DNA of 64,000 bases from Candidatus Heimdallarchaeota archaeon (GCA_020353515.1 CP070695.1:1524284-1588283), one strand, 5' to 3'. Shown: positions 32,585-41,242, numbered from the stretch's first letter. The notes: generated by a model from the sequence alone, not told the origin. Program-made: numbers and translations.

Positions 32585-33265
32585 ATGAAAAAAGAAAGCA
32601 AATCGAGCAAAGAAACCTCAGAATATTCTTTTTATCTTACATATAAACCTCAAAATGTGAAGTTAGTATCAAAAGAGGAATTAGATTTAATCAAAGAACA
32701 TTATCTGATTATTTCTGCTTTACGGAATACCGTTATGAGTGTAAAGGATATTCATAATCTCTTTCAAGATCAACAAACAGGAGACTATACTTATACCTTA
32801 AAAACAATTTATCGCCATTTGGAAAAACTAGAAACTGCAGGGATAGTAACAGCTGCAGGTTATCGGGAAAAAAGGGGGACACGATCATGTGAAAAGGTGT
32901 ATTGTAGAACAGCGAAAATATTCTGTCCTGAAATTGAGGAGGAAGACATAGAATGGTGGGAATTAGAAAATGGTGAACATTATGCCCAAATATTTCGAGT
33001 CACATTAGCTGAGCTATTACAAACATCAGAACCAGATAAAGAATCATTTAATAAGCTATTCAAAGAATTAAATTTATTGCAGATCAGAACAAGAAAAGAA
33101 TTATTTGAAAAAGCAAGAAGCAACGAAGAGCTTGCGGACTCTCTTGGCCAACTTGATATTAACAAATTAAATTCCATCGTTGATTTAGCAAGTATCCTTA
33201 AAGTCCTTATACAAGATCCAGATGTGCTTAGTGAAATGAGAAACCTCTTAAACGTGAAAGAATAG
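32585..33265 (+). CDS. Winged-helix (PadR/ArsR-like) transcriptional regulator
   Basis: A 226-residue DNA-binding protein. The winged helix is residues 38-110 (YLIISALRNTVMSVKDIHNLF, YTYTLKTIYRHLEKLETAGIVTAAG). The rest is mostly helical and charged, with a CRTAKIFCPEIEEED segment that may bind a metal and a Leu-rich C terminus likely to form a dimer. PadR-like regulators repress nearby genes in response to small molecules. It is divergent from the acetyltransferase and is followed by a DinB-like gene, either of which could be its target. Confidence 0.75.
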   Translation: MKKESKSSKETSEYSFYLTYKPQNVKLVSKEELDLIKEHYLIISALRNTVMSVKDIHNLFQDQQTGDYTYTLKTIYRHLEKLETAGIVTAAGYREKRGTRSCEKVYCRTAKIFCPEIEEEDIEWWELENGEHYAQIFRVTLAELLQTSEPDKESFNKLFKELNLLQIRTRKELFEKARSNEELADSLGQLDINKLNSIVDLASILKVLIQDPDVLSEMRNLLNVKE

Positions 33266-33317
33266 TAGATGGTTCATTATAAGCATTTAAGAATCACTGA
33301 TATTTGTTTCAAACCAA

Positions 33318-33830
33318 ATGCCTGTCAATAAACTCTTTCTTGAAACTGTCCTGAAAAGATTTCAATATTTAAAACAGAAGACAGAAAAGGCGATTAATCA
33401 ACTAAACAATGATGAAGATTTTTTTTTCCTGCTTGATCACCACTCAAATAGCATTGCCATCCTAATCAGACATCTTGCAGGGAATATGGAGGCTAGATGG
33501 TCAAATCCTTTCATATCTGATGGTGAAGAATCACGAAATCGTCCTGAAGAATTCAATCGATCCGCCATCATAACAAAAAAGGAGTTAATGCAAATTTGGG
33601 ATAACGGCTGGCAATGTTTATTCAATACACTAAACAATCTAACACCAGCAGATCTAGTAAAGGATATTTACATTAGAGGCAAAAGATATTCGCTTTTAGA
33701 AGCAATCCAATGGCAATTATCTCATTATTCAACACATATTGGGCAGATATTGTTTCTTGTCAAGCATATTAAAGGTGATTCTTGGCTTCCCCTTGATAAT
33801 TTACCTACTTGGGCTCAAAAGAAATCTTAG
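33318..33830 (+). CDS. DinB-superfamily (DUF1572-like) protein
   Basis: A 170-residue four-helix-bundle protein of the DinB type. The metal-binding His residues are visible: HLAGNMEAR in the second helix region and HYSTHIGQI near residue 145. Those match the H...HxxxH layout of the family, whose members transfer thiol groups such as bacillithiol or mycothiol or have unknown functions. No ATG-proximal ribosome site stands out; the start is ATG 33318. It sits between a winged-helix regulator and the aldo/keto reductase gene. Confidence 0.8.
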   Translation: MPVNKLFLETVLKRFQYLKQKTEKAINQLNNDEDFFFLLDHHSNSIAILIRHLAGNMEARWSNPFISDGEESRNRPEEFNRSAIITKKELMQIWDNGWQCLFNTLNNLTPADLVKDIYIRGKRYSLLEAIQWQLSHYSTHIGQILFLVKHIKGDSWLPLDNLPTWAQKKS

Positions 33831-33900
33831 TAATCCTGTGTCGTGAAATGTGCTTTATTTCAACAACACCTAATCATGCAATTGGGCTACTTGAACTTAC

Positions 33901-34914
33901 TTACACGAAATATCCTTTCTCTAGATTAGTATCTATTTTTGATAAGACTTTATTGATTTGGGAGACTTTCTTCCTTGAGAGTGGGCCAAATTCCATCGCC
34001 TTGACGTTTTCTTCGACTTGGATCATATTCCTGAAACCTGGAATAGGGATTAACATATCATTTTGAGCCCATATCCAACCTAAGGCTGCTTGTGCGAGAG
34101 TTCGGCCATCATCAATAAGAATTTCATGGATTTCCTCTAAAAGTGTTCGGACTTTCGCTATCCTTCCCTGATCAAATATTATTGAATGTAATAGATGATT
34201 ATTTGGTAATTTTGAATCATCTTTGTATTTACCTGTCAAAATCCCTGAACCAAGTGGGCCTTTTATTAATCCTGCAAGATTAAATCCGTTTATTATTTCT
34301 TCGATCATCCTAAAATTATGAAAAGTAAGGTTATGTTTAAACTGAACGATAGTACAGTGTTTTCCCTTTGCAAAAATTCTTGCACGATTAGGATCATCAG
34401 TACTCCAACCATAATAATGTATCTTCCCCTCTTCAGCTAAATCCTCGAGAGTTGTTAATACTTCAGGAGTTCGTTTGGGATCCATTCGATTCAAATGCAG
34501 CTGATAGAGATCAATGTAATCAGTCTGTAATCGCTTTAAACTATCTTCACAAGACTTTTGTATAAATTTTGGAGTTATTTTCTGCTCAATTACTTGACAG
34601 GGTACTGAAGAAGAGTGAGACGTTTCTTTCCAAGCAAGTCCAAACTTCGTGGCGATAATTACTTCTTCTCTTCTTCCTTTGAGTGCCTCTCCTAATACTG
34701 TTTCACTGTGGCCACATCCATAAATGTTTGATGTATCAAATAAGGTCACTCCTAAATCTAAGCTTCTACGAATGGCTCGAATGGACTCTTTTTTATCAAC
34801 ATCTCCATAACCAAGGGTACGACCGTATTCATCTTTGAACGGCCCACCTATAGCTGCACAACCCAACCCCATTGCACTGACTTGGATTCCACTTCTGCCT
34901 AATGTCCTTTTCAT
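33901..34914 (-). CDS. Aldo/keto reductase
   Basis: A 337-residue member of the aldo/keto reductase superfamily with the plain catalytic set: GLGCAAIGGPF near the N terminus, DTSNIYGCGHSETVLG (Asp, Tyr), VIATKFGL (Lys) and IDLYQLHLNRMD (His). The C-terminal NADPH-binding region is WIWAQNDMLIPIPG. This type reduces aldehydes or sugars or oxidises them, in the cytosol. A ribosome site (AAAAGG) lies ahead of the ATG. It is convergent with the DinB-like gene, so the two are not co-transcribed. Confidence 0.85.
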   Translation of the reverse strand: MKRTLGRSGIQVSAMGLGCAAIGGPFKDEYGRTLGYGDVDKKESIRAIRRSLDLGVTLFDTSNIYGCGHSETVLGEALKGRREEVIIATKFGLAWKETSHSSSVPCQVIEQKITPKFIQKSCEDSLKRLQTDYIDLYQLHLNRMDPKRTPEVLTTLEDLAEEGKIHYYGWSTDDPNRARIFAKGKHCTIVQFKHNLTFHNFRMIEEIINGFNLAGLIKGPLGSGILTGKYKDDSKLPNNHLLHSIIFDQGRIAKVRTLLEEIHEILIDDGRTLAQAALGWIWAQNDMLIPIPGFRNMIQVEENVKAMEFGPLSRKKVSQINKVLSKIDTNLEKGYFV

Positions 34915-34982
34915 CCTTTTATCTCACGTTTCGTTATAGCAAATCAAATATATTAAAGGCCTGAAGATAATTTGGGAAATAT

Positions 34983-35204
34983 ATGAAAAAAGATAAATCG
35001 TCGCGTGGAGCTGTATATAAGAATGATTGGAAATATCTTCTTGCAGGATGGTTTGTCATGACTGTAGTGTTGTTTCTAATATATAAATCATCCAACACTA
35101 CTCCTGGACCAAATGATTTCTTTACACTCTTAGGGATATGTCTCTCGAGCTTGTTTGGAATACTCCTTATGTATGAATACTATATTTATCGTCATAGGGA
35201 TTAA
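34983..35204 (+). CDS. Small two-helix membrane protein
   Basis: A 73-residue protein with a basic N terminus (MKKDKSSRGAVYKND) and two hydrophobic segments (about residues 18-36 and 45-64), ending with charged residues. I recognise no family. It is real on size and composition, but nothing more can be said; both termini are likely cytosolic by the positive-inside rule. It is flanked by two minus-strand genes and has no clear operon partner. Confidence 0.55.
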   Translation: MKKDKSSRGAVYKNDWKYLLAGWFVMTVVLFLIYKSSNTTPGPNDFFTLLGICLSSLFGILLMYEYYIYRHRD

Positions 35205-35223
35205 TATCTAACCACTACTGTTC

Positions 35224-35234
35224 TTTTTTTTTTA
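35224..35234. terminator. Bidirectional T-run between convergent genes
   Basis: A run of about eleven T residues followed by AAAAGG (35224-35240) lies between the stops of the small membrane protein and the surface-protein gene. In the plus direction it is a poly-T terminator; in the minus direction it also gives A/T-rich ends. Confidence 0.45.
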
Positions 35235-35251
35235 AAAGGAGGAAAGAAAAC

Positions 35252-36106
35252 CTAGGGTCTTCGTTTCCGGGATACTATGAAAAAGAGAACAAGACTGAAA
35301 ACTAAGACTTCTAACTCAAAGCTTGGTGTACCATCAGTAGTAGTTGCTGACGTAGTAGTACCAGTGGGAGTAACATCGATAGTATCACTAATAGTAATGT
35401 TATCAATGGCTGAATCACCGATCCAAGAACCAACCACGAATTGTTCACATGTTGTCGTACCATTGTGAGTAATACTAATGATAGGGGGAGCGGATGAACC
35501 AGTAGCATCAAAAAAGACATTAAATCTTCCGTTTAGAGAACGAGTAATATCAATATGATGAGAACCAGTAATGGATGAGGTGAAAACTTTGGTTTGTAGG
35601 GGATCACCAACCCCACTCCGAAAGAAATTAATGGAATTATCACCAAGAGGGCCCTTACTTCCAGACTGAAGGATTAACCTATACCCAGGCGTAGGAAGAG
35701 CTATTGTTACACCTGTGAGGTTCCTTGGGAAATCATTAATCAAGAAAAATATGTTGACATAGGATTCATGGTCTTCACCAGGTTCGACCATCCAATCAAA
35801 ACTCCACGTTCCATAAGCTACAGTACTGTTCCGATAAGCACTACTCCAAAAATTACCAAAGGAGTCGGAGGGTGAGTTCATTTTGAGAACCCCATCAACA
35901 ACAGCTGGATCGTTAGTAGTGTTTGGTTGAAAACCATTAACATCATCATAAGAATACCCTACGAGTGTCCATTCATCAAACGGAGGATTTTCCCAATCCT
36001 CTTTCCAAACCACCTTAGCAGTTACCTGCGTGAGGGGAAGCAGAAATAATACTCCTAAGGGAAGGATAAAATTTAAGCGGAAAATAGTAAACTTGTTAAC
36101 CGACAT
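35252..36106 (-). CDS. Cell-surface protein with signal peptide and C-terminal sorting-like tail
   Basis: A 284-residue secreted protein. Residues 1-30 form a signal peptide (FILPLGVLFLLPLTQVTA). The body is beta-rich with many Asn-x-Ser/Thr sites. Residues about 235-255 are a Thr/Ser-rich linker (TPTGTTTSATTTDG), then a Pro-Ser-Phe turn, a membrane helix and a short basic end (SRKRRP). This tripartite tail is the layout of archaeosortase-type CTERM substrates seen in Asgard and other archaea, so it is probably processed and anchored in the surface layer. The ATG follows GAGGAA. The processing enzyme is not in this window. Confidence 0.6.
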   Translation of the reverse strand: MSVNKFTIFRLNFILPLGVLFLLPLTQVTAKVVWKEDWENPPFDEWTLVGYSYDDVNGFQPNTTNDPAVVDGVLKMNSPSDSFGNFWSSAYRNSTVAYGTWSFDWMVEPGEDHESYVNIFFLINDFPRNLTGVTIALPTPGYRLILQSGSKGPLGDNSINFFRSGVGDPLQTKVFTSSITGSHHIDITRSLNGRFNVFFDATGSSAPPIISITHNGTTTCEQFVVGSWIGDSAIDNITISDTIDVTPTGTTTSATTTDGTPSFELEVLVFSLVLFFIVSRKRRP

Positions 36107-36338
36107 AATTCCTCAACCTCTTTCCAAATGATAATTGTGTGTTTACAAGAGAGAAAGGAGTTTATAGCCATATATAAATGTAATTACATTTAATCGGTAT
36201 CTTTGGGAGAAATTTTTTTTCGACATTCAATCATAGAATATCATGAACTATGGAGTATGTCCCCTGAAATTTGGAGAGAGTTGATTACCAGTATCGAAGT
36301 GTTTTTATTTAGAAGATATGAGTTCTTGAGGAATACCA

Positions 36339-37151
36339 TTGTATATTAACACACACTTCCATCTAGATGATCCTTGGTTAAAAGGAGACCAAAGACGGCA
36401 AGAAGCAATCCGAGATATTGATAGGAATCATATTGTGACGTTAGCTCAATCCTGTAGTATTGAGTCATATGAGAAAATCCTATCTTATTCCAATCAATCA
36501 AAATATATTTTCCCTTCTTTCGGTATTCTTCCTTGGTATGCCCACGAGTACATTGATCGGATGGAAGAAGTAGCTGAGCTTTGTGAGGAAGCATTGATGT
36601 TAGGCGAGGTTGGACTAGATGAAAGAAATGCAGAGGACAAAACCTGCATTCCTCATCAACGTCCATTATTCAAAATCTTTTTAGAAGCAGCAGAAAAGAA
36701 GAATCTGTTAATGAATCTCCACTTTCGTGGAACTGAAGAAGAAGGACTCAATCTGTTAAAGACATATGATGTCAAGAAGGCAATCTTTCATGCATATTCG
36801 GGTTCTTTAGAATTAATGAACCAAATCACAGATCAAGGATATTACTATTCAGTGGGCCTTTCAAGTCTATTCCTGAATCGGATGAAAAGAAGGGATCTTT
36901 TTGTTGAGAGAGTTAAGAATATTCCCGACGATTTACTGGTAGTAGAAATAGATGAACTTCCAACAATTGAATGGTTCAAAATGGATTTTGAGGTAAGTTC
37001 CACCTTGTTTCCGAAGATAATCAAAGCTATTGCAGACATTAGAAATAGTACTCCAGAAGAAATTAAATCACAATGCCATGAAAATGTCACGAAACTTATA
37101 GGAAATGATTCTAGGTTGATGAATATCGCTAAAATCTTAAAAAAGCATTAG
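36339..37151 (+). CDS. TatD-like metal-dependent hydrolase
   Basis: A 270-residue amidohydrolase-superfamily protein of TatD/YcfH type. Its N terminus MYINTHFHLDD has the H-x-H metal site; further ligands are GEVGLDE (Glu), LHFRGTEEE (His) and HAYSGS (His), with Asp in VEIDELP. TatD enzymes are 3'-5' DNA or D-amino-acyl hydrolases. Start is TTG 36339, judged by GAGGA 8 bases upstream and by the family N terminus. The gene is followed by an ATC-hydrolase-like gene after one base. Confidence 0.85.
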   Translation: MYINTHFHLDDPWLKGDQRRQEAIRDIDRNHIVTLAQSCSIESYEKILSYSNQSKYIFPSFGILPWYAHEYIDRMEEVAELCEEALMLGEVGLDERNAEDKTCIPHQRPLFKIFLEAAEKKNLLMNLHFRGTEEEGLNLLKTYDVKKAIFHAYSGSLELMNQITDQGYYYSVGLSSLFLNRMKRRDLFVERVKNIPDDLLVVEIDELPTIEWFKMDFEVSSTLFPKIIKAIADIRNSTPEEIKSQCHENVTKLIGNDSRLMNIAKILKKH

Positions 37152-37152
37152 G

Positions 37153-37623
37153 ATGGAAGAAGTGATGGACGAGGTCTTGGAAAAAATTCGGACTATTCGA
37201 CAGAGTTGGAGAGATCCTAAAAAGTTAAATCAGTTACTGGATGAATGGGAAAGAGATTTTGGGGATGAATATAGTCAGATGTCAGAGGAGCTAGTAGCAG
37301 AACATACAAGCACCAGCTGGGAGAAAATTGCTTCCCAAAAAGGGCTTTCATCATTAGATGACTTGATCAGTGTTCTTTGGGAACAATGGACTGAAGGAGA
37401 ATTTACTATTGAACGGACGAAAACAGCAGTACAAATCTATTGTACAAAATGTCCAATCGCAGATGCTTACCGGTCTATTAACAAAGAAAAGTATGGCATA
37501 CAATTTCATTGTAGCGAGGATCCTTTCATTGTTAAAGGGTATAATCCAAAAATAACATTCAAGCGTACAAAAACGTTAATGAATGGGGATGAGTATTGTG
37601 ATCATTTTTACTCGTTAGAGTAA
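37153..37623 (+). CDS. L-2-amino-thiazoline-4-carboxylate hydrolase-like protein
   Basis: A 156-residue protein related in its C-terminal half to the ATC hydrolase family: CTKCPIADAYRS, FHCSEDPFIVKGYNP and a final RTKTLMNGDEYCDHFY block. The best-known members open a cyclic thiazoline to make cysteine derivatives, but many have unknown jobs. The first 60 residues are helical. It follows the TatD-like gene by one base, so they are translated together. A direct link to sulfur metabolism at 40-45 kb is possible but not shown. Confidence 0.65.
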   Translation: MEEVMDEVLEKIRTIRQSWRDPKKLNQLLDEWERDFGDEYSQMSEELVAEHTSTSWEKIASQKGLSSLDDLISVLWEQWTEGEFTIERTKTAVQIYCTKCPIADAYRSINKEKYGIQFHCSEDPFIVKGYNPKITFKRTKTLMNGDEYCDHFYSLE

Positions 37624-37683
37624 AATATGCTTTACATCTAGTTATCAATACTTCTCTGAGACAATTGTGATATATTATATGTG

Positions 37684-38148
37684 CTAAAACAGACCGAACC
37701 GTTTTTTCTTCTTTTTTTCCTTCTTTTTATTCTTGAATTTTTCAAGAAATTTGTTGGGGTCTCCCAATAATTTCTGCATTTCCTGTTGTTTCTTAAGGAG
37801 TGGATTCTCATCAAGATGCTCCATGTTATATTCTAATCTCTCCGATATTTCCTCTGATGAAAAAGGGGTTCCTGTGTCATCCACGATCTCCAATCTGTGC
37901 AGAATATCTTTCAATTTTTCGGGTGGCCCAGTTGGAACCATAATAATCCCTTTGGGGGTATTTACCATGATTTCACTATTTACAATGATAGGTACGCTAC
38001 AATTAGGACACGCTGTTTGGTAATATCCTCCATCTACCAATGTTTGAACCATATCTGGATATAACCATGTTGTGATACTTTCTGGTAACCCAAAATTAAA
38101 CACATGCTCACACTGACATCTGATCGCAATCGAACTGAGTATTGTCAT
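37684..38148 (-). CDS. CpXC-domain-like zinc-binding protein
   Basis: A 154-residue protein with two Cys pairs: IRCQCEHVF at the N terminus and ACPNCSVPI near residue 47, forming a zinc-ribbon-like CpXC domain of about 80 residues. The C-terminal third is a charged helical tail ending in a run of Lys (KFKNKKKEKKKKKRFGLF), which could bind nucleic acid or membrane. The start ATG is 38148. The function of CpXC proteins is unknown. It is divergent from the leucine-rich-repeat gene. Confidence 0.6.
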   Translation of the reverse strand: MTILSSIAIRCQCEHVFNFGLPESITTWLYPDMVQTLVDGGYYQTACPNCSVPIIVNSEIMVNTPKGIIMVPTGPPEKLKDILHRLEIVDDTGTPFSSEEISERLEYNMEHLDENPLLKKQQEMQKLLGDPNKFLEKFKNKKKEKKKKKRFGLF

Positions 38149-38464
38149 AAGAAATCAGCTTACACACATGTCTTCTAGCTTTATGAAGTACTCTTTGATA
38201 AATTGATCTCAATATAATTATATTATCACTATAAAGTAATGGCTTTGTGATCAATCATTGACCATTTGAGCTATTCAATTTGGAAACGAGAAAAGGTGAT
38301 TGAAACGATTGCAAAAATAAAGAAAAATTAGAAAGAAAAGAAAATTAATGAATCAAATACTTTTGAAGAACCTTCTGGGTAAGTACACATTCGTCATTTT
38401 CAGTTACCTCACAGAAAGGTTTATAAGAACAGAAATCAAAAGGTTAACAATAATGTGTTAAAGA
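38149..38464. other. Intergenic region with the LRR gene promoter
   Basis: The 316-base gap contains no convincing reading frame. It holds AT-rich sequence, a TATATTATCAC stretch near 38220 and, at 38415-38427, AAAGGTTTATAAG, a TATA element about 40 bases before the LRR start codon at 38465. Confidence 0.45.
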
Positions 38465-40033
38465 ATGAAGCTGACTACTGACAACATTGTCCAAAAAATC
38501 ATGTACCAGACGAATTTCTCGAGAGAGGAAGTGTTACTTCAGATTAAAAACCTTGCAAAATCGCTAAAATATAGGAAGGAAGAGGGAAAAGTTGTTGTGG
38601 ACGAGGATCCGACAATCCCCAAGCTCCTCGCCCAAGAATGGAACGTGGATTTAGGTGATCCTTCTGATTACCTGTATACGGAACTCATCTTTGATAATTG
38701 GCCGTTGTTTGCCCGAATCATCCCGTTGACGACGGTAACAAAGGACAAAATTGTCAAAATACTCAAGACAATTGGGCCCGAACTAGAAGCACAACTCCAA
38801 CGGAAATCACGTAAGACTTACGGTTTAGAAAAGCACCATCCCTTTGGGAAAATTTTACTGTGGCAAAAAATCGTGGGGGATGATGTCTTTGTGAGGGATG
38901 GGATCTTATTTTACCTGAGACCTTATGTCGGAAGTTACGACGATGACGCCATTGATGATTCCCTTGTAAGTTATACATTTGAAGACATAATCACTCAAGC
39001 AGAACTGTATCGGACATTCACCGACTATAAGGTTGTTAAAACAGCTGATCCCCAAAAAACTTACATCCCATACTCACTGTTCGAGAAAATATACATTACA
39101 CCCCCTGAATGGATGGACCCAGATGAACGAAATCGTCATGGGTGTGTAAAGTTCCCTTACATCACTCTTGAAGCAGGGACGCCAGGAGTGGATACCCTTT
39201 TCTTTGTTAATTCAGCCACGAAGGAGATCGTCGGGATAGAAGCCCTACAAGACCATCCTACAATTCGGACGATTTGCATTGTAGATGGACATAACACCCT
39301 TGAAAAATTAGATTTCCCGCCAGACCTATCCCTCCCAAATCTTGAGCACCTGGAAATCCTTTATACCTCGCTCAGACACTCTCTAGATATCTCTTTCATA
39401 CAAAATTGCCCTAATTTAAGTACAATTATGTTAGAAATTTTGCCATATTCGCTTTCTCAATCTTCCACGCATGAGCTCATCATACCTCCATTAGTGAACC
39501 ATCAAAATTTAGAACAAATTAGTATAAGTGGGGGTTTCAAATCGATTATACTGACCCCTCCTTGGCATTGCCCAAATCTCCAAGAACTGTATCTTACTCA
39601 TAATTCCCTTAAAACAATAGACCTACGACCTCTTGAGAACTGTCCTAGTCTCCAAGTATTCATGCTAGATGATTTTCAAGCAAAAACCTTTAACTTAGAG
39701 CCATTCCGACACTGTCCTGATCTGGAAAAACTCAGTCTTTATGATAGCCAGATTGAAGAACTAGATCTTTCCCCCCTAAAACACTGTTTAAATTTACGCA
39801 GATTATTTCTATCACATAACCACTTGAAGAACATAGATTTTTCTCCTCTTAAAACCCATCCCTCTCTAGAGAAAGTGTATTTATCAGGGAACCAATTAGA
39901 AACCTTTGATCTTTCTCCTTTAATAGATTGCCCAAATCTTAGACTTGTGGATTTAACGAAAAACCCATTAACTAATCAGCCCTCACTTATGCTTACACAT
40001 TTCTATCAGAAGGATTTAGAAATTATTCTATAA
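38465..40033 (+). CDS. Leucine-rich-repeat protein with unusual N-terminal domain
   Basis: A 522-residue protein. The C-terminal part, residues about 280-510, consists of LRRs with a period near 23 residues and the core LEKLFLSxNxLKxIDLSPLxxCP, capped by a final LTKNPLTN. The N-terminal third is helical (NFSREEVLLQIKNLAKSL, DPTIPKLLAQEWNVDLGD) and recalls the small helical domain found before OB folds, but this is a weak similarity. The middle (100-270) is not assigned. No signal peptide, so it is probably a cytosolic protein-binding scaffold, and such LRR proteins are numerous in Asgard archaea. A TATA box lies about 40 bases upstream. Confidence 0.75.
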   Translation: MKLTTDNIVQKIMYQTNFSREEVLLQIKNLAKSLKYRKEEGKVVVDEDPTIPKLLAQEWNVDLGDPSDYLYTELIFDNWPLFARIIPLTTVTKDKIVKILKTIGPELEAQLQRKSRKTYGLEKHHPFGKILLWQKIVGDDVFVRDGILFYLRPYVGSYDDDAIDDSLVSYTFEDIITQAELYRTFTDYKVVKTADPQKTYIPYSLFEKIYITPPEWMDPDERNRHGCVKFPYITLEAGTPGVDTLFFVNSATKEIVGIEALQDHPTIRTICIVDGHNTLEKLDFPPDLSLPNLEHLEILYTSLRHSLDISFIQNCPNLSTIMLEILPYSLSQSSTHELIIPPLVNHQNLEQISISGGFKSIILTPPWHCPNLQELYLTHNSLKTIDLRPLENCPSLQVFMLDDFQAKTFNLEPFRHCPDLEKLSLYDSQIEELDLSPLKHCLNLRRLFLSHNHLKNIDFSPLKTHPSLEKVYLSGNQLETFDLSPLIDCPNLRLVDLTKNPLTNQPSLMLTHFYQKDLEIIL

Positions 40034-40180
40034 AAGAGAGCGATTGCTCTCCAGTTTTTCCATTTACAACAGTACCGAGCCCTTAGGATTGTATTTCAAT
40101 TTGTGATTACTATGTGAATATATTGTAACCATTCATTGAACATAATTAATACTATCTCCCCTCTCCTGCCTTCGTCACTC

Positions 40181-40257
40181 GGTCATGGTCATTTTATAGT
40201 TAAAAGCGCTCCCACTTGGCCAATACTTTTATAAACTCACGCGCCCATTTGGTCATT
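40181..40257 (+). promoter_or_regulatory. Promoter with repeated GGTCAT/TTGG motifs ahead of tusA1
   Basis: CTTTTATAAAC (40227-40237) is a TATA element. It is flanked by similar sequences CCCACTTGGCCAAT (40210-40223) and CCCATTTGGTCATTG (40243-40257), and GGTCAT occurs three times (40181, 40187, 40251). The layout suggests paired operator sites around the core promoter. The other bases of 40034-40440 show no gene. Confidence 0.4.
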
Positions 40258-40374
40258 GGACAGCTTAGTCCTTAATTATGTCACCGCTTCCCTGTATGGG
40301 TGAGAAACAACTATTACGTTGATTCTTTCGCATCTCGGACAATCTTTCACTCAGGGGATTAAGCTGTTCACGCG

Positions 40375-40404
40375 CGTCTTTTCATCTCTTGATGATGAAA
40401 GACG
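40375..40404 (+). promoter_or_regulatory. Hairpin in the tusA1 leader
   Basis: CGTCTTTTCATC (40375-40386) pairs with GATGAAAGACG (40394-40404), with one unpaired base, around a 7-base loop. The stem is 37 bases before the tusA1 start codon. No T-run follows, so it is not a simple terminator and may regulate translation or mRNA stability. Confidence 0.45.
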
Positions 40405-40440
40405 ATAGTTACATTTCACGATAGATAGGAAGAATAGAAA

Positions 40441-40677
40441 ATGACTGAAGTACATCAAACATTAGATGCACGGAATTTGTCTTGTCCTATGCCTGTTTTA
40501 AAATCGAAAAAGGCATTGAAAGCCTTGGAAATTAACCAAGTGCTAGAAATTTTAGCTACTGATCCTGGGAGTATGGCGGACATTCCAGCCTGGACTCGTA
40601 CCACAGGTCAGGAACTCATTGCCGCGGAAGAGCGCGGGCCCAAAGATTATCGGTTTCTCGTTAAAAGACTGAATTAA
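40441..40677 (+). CDS. tusA: TusA-like sulfur carrier 1
   Basis: A 78-residue TusA/SirA protein. The C-P-x-P motif is in LSCPMPVLKSKKALK, where the Cys carries a persulfide. The rest keeps the two-layer alpha/beta fold (VLEILATDPGSMADIPAWTRTTGQ). TusA proteins shuttle sulfane sulfur to DsrE-type proteins or enzymes. It heads the sulfur operon with DsrE2, DsrE and a second TusA, all spaced by 20-40 bases. Confidence 0.95.
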   Translation: MTEVHQTLDARNLSCPMPVLKSKKALKALEINQVLEILATDPGSMADIPAWTRTTGQELIAAEERGPKDYRFLVKRLN

Positions 40678-40695
40678 AAATAAAATGGTGATATT

Positions 40696-41205
40696 ATGAC
40701 AGAATCTATTTCCCAAAGTGTTACTCTTCCAAGTGAAGAGAGACCCAAACGTATGGCAATTATTGCCTCTAAAGGTACTCTTGATGCAGCTTATCCTCCT
40801 GTGATTCTAGCATCAACAGCAGCAGCCATGGATATGGAAGTTGCAATTTTTTTCACATTCTATGGTTTTGACCTAATCCACAAGAAGCGTAGTAAAAAAC
40901 TGAAAGTTAGCCCCATTGCTAATCCTGCAGCTCCAATGCCTGTCCCAAATATCGTTGGAATGATTCCTGGGATGACTGGGATGGCTACTTGGATGATGAA
41001 GCGTTGGATGAAGAATGCCAACGTAGCCAAGTTTGAAGAATTACGAGAAGCGTGCATTGAAAGTGGAGTCAGAATGATTGCGTGTCAAATGACTATGGAT
41101 GTCATGGGCATCAAAGAATCCGACATTATTGATGGTGTCGAGACTGGTGGTGCCGCAGCATTCTTGGAATTCGCCAAAGACGCTGACATAACATTATTTA
41201 TGTAA
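40696..41205 (+). CDS. DsrE2-like sulfurtransferase family protein
   Basis: A 169-residue DsrE/DsrF-superfamily protein (DsrE2 type). It starts a Rossmann-like strand MAIIASKGTLDAAYP, has FFTFYGFDLI, and ends with the typical ACQMTMDVMGIKESDIIDGVETGGAAAFL segment holding the conserved Cys. No membrane helix is visible. In sulfur-oxidising bacteria and archaea these proteins pass sulfane sulfur with TusA. GGTGATATT precedes the ATG. A Met/Pro-rich loop (PVPNIVGMIPGMTGMATWMMKRWM) is a family trait. Confidence 0.85.
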   Translation: MTESISQSVTLPSEERPKRMAIIASKGTLDAAYPPVILASTAAAMDMEVAIFFTFYGFDLIHKKRSKKLKVSPIANPAAPMPVPNIVGMIPGMTGMATWMMKRWMKNANVAKFEELREACIESGVRMIACQMTMDVMGIKESDIIDGVETGGAAAFLEFAKDADITLFM

Positions 41206-41242
41206 ATCTCCCCCCTCTCTTTTTATTCGTGAAGGAATTTGT

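Noticed and set aside
40034..40440. Searched for tRNA or other RNA gene because this gap is more GC-rich than others.
   Set aside because: No T-loop GTTCGA-type sequence, no cloverleaf and no clear anticodon stem.
40391..40446. GATGATGA followed by CTGA, resembling C/D-box sRNA elements.
   Set aside because: The two boxes lie on the arm of a protein-leader hairpin and in the tusA1 coding start, with no D' or C' pairs; the hairpin explanation is simpler.
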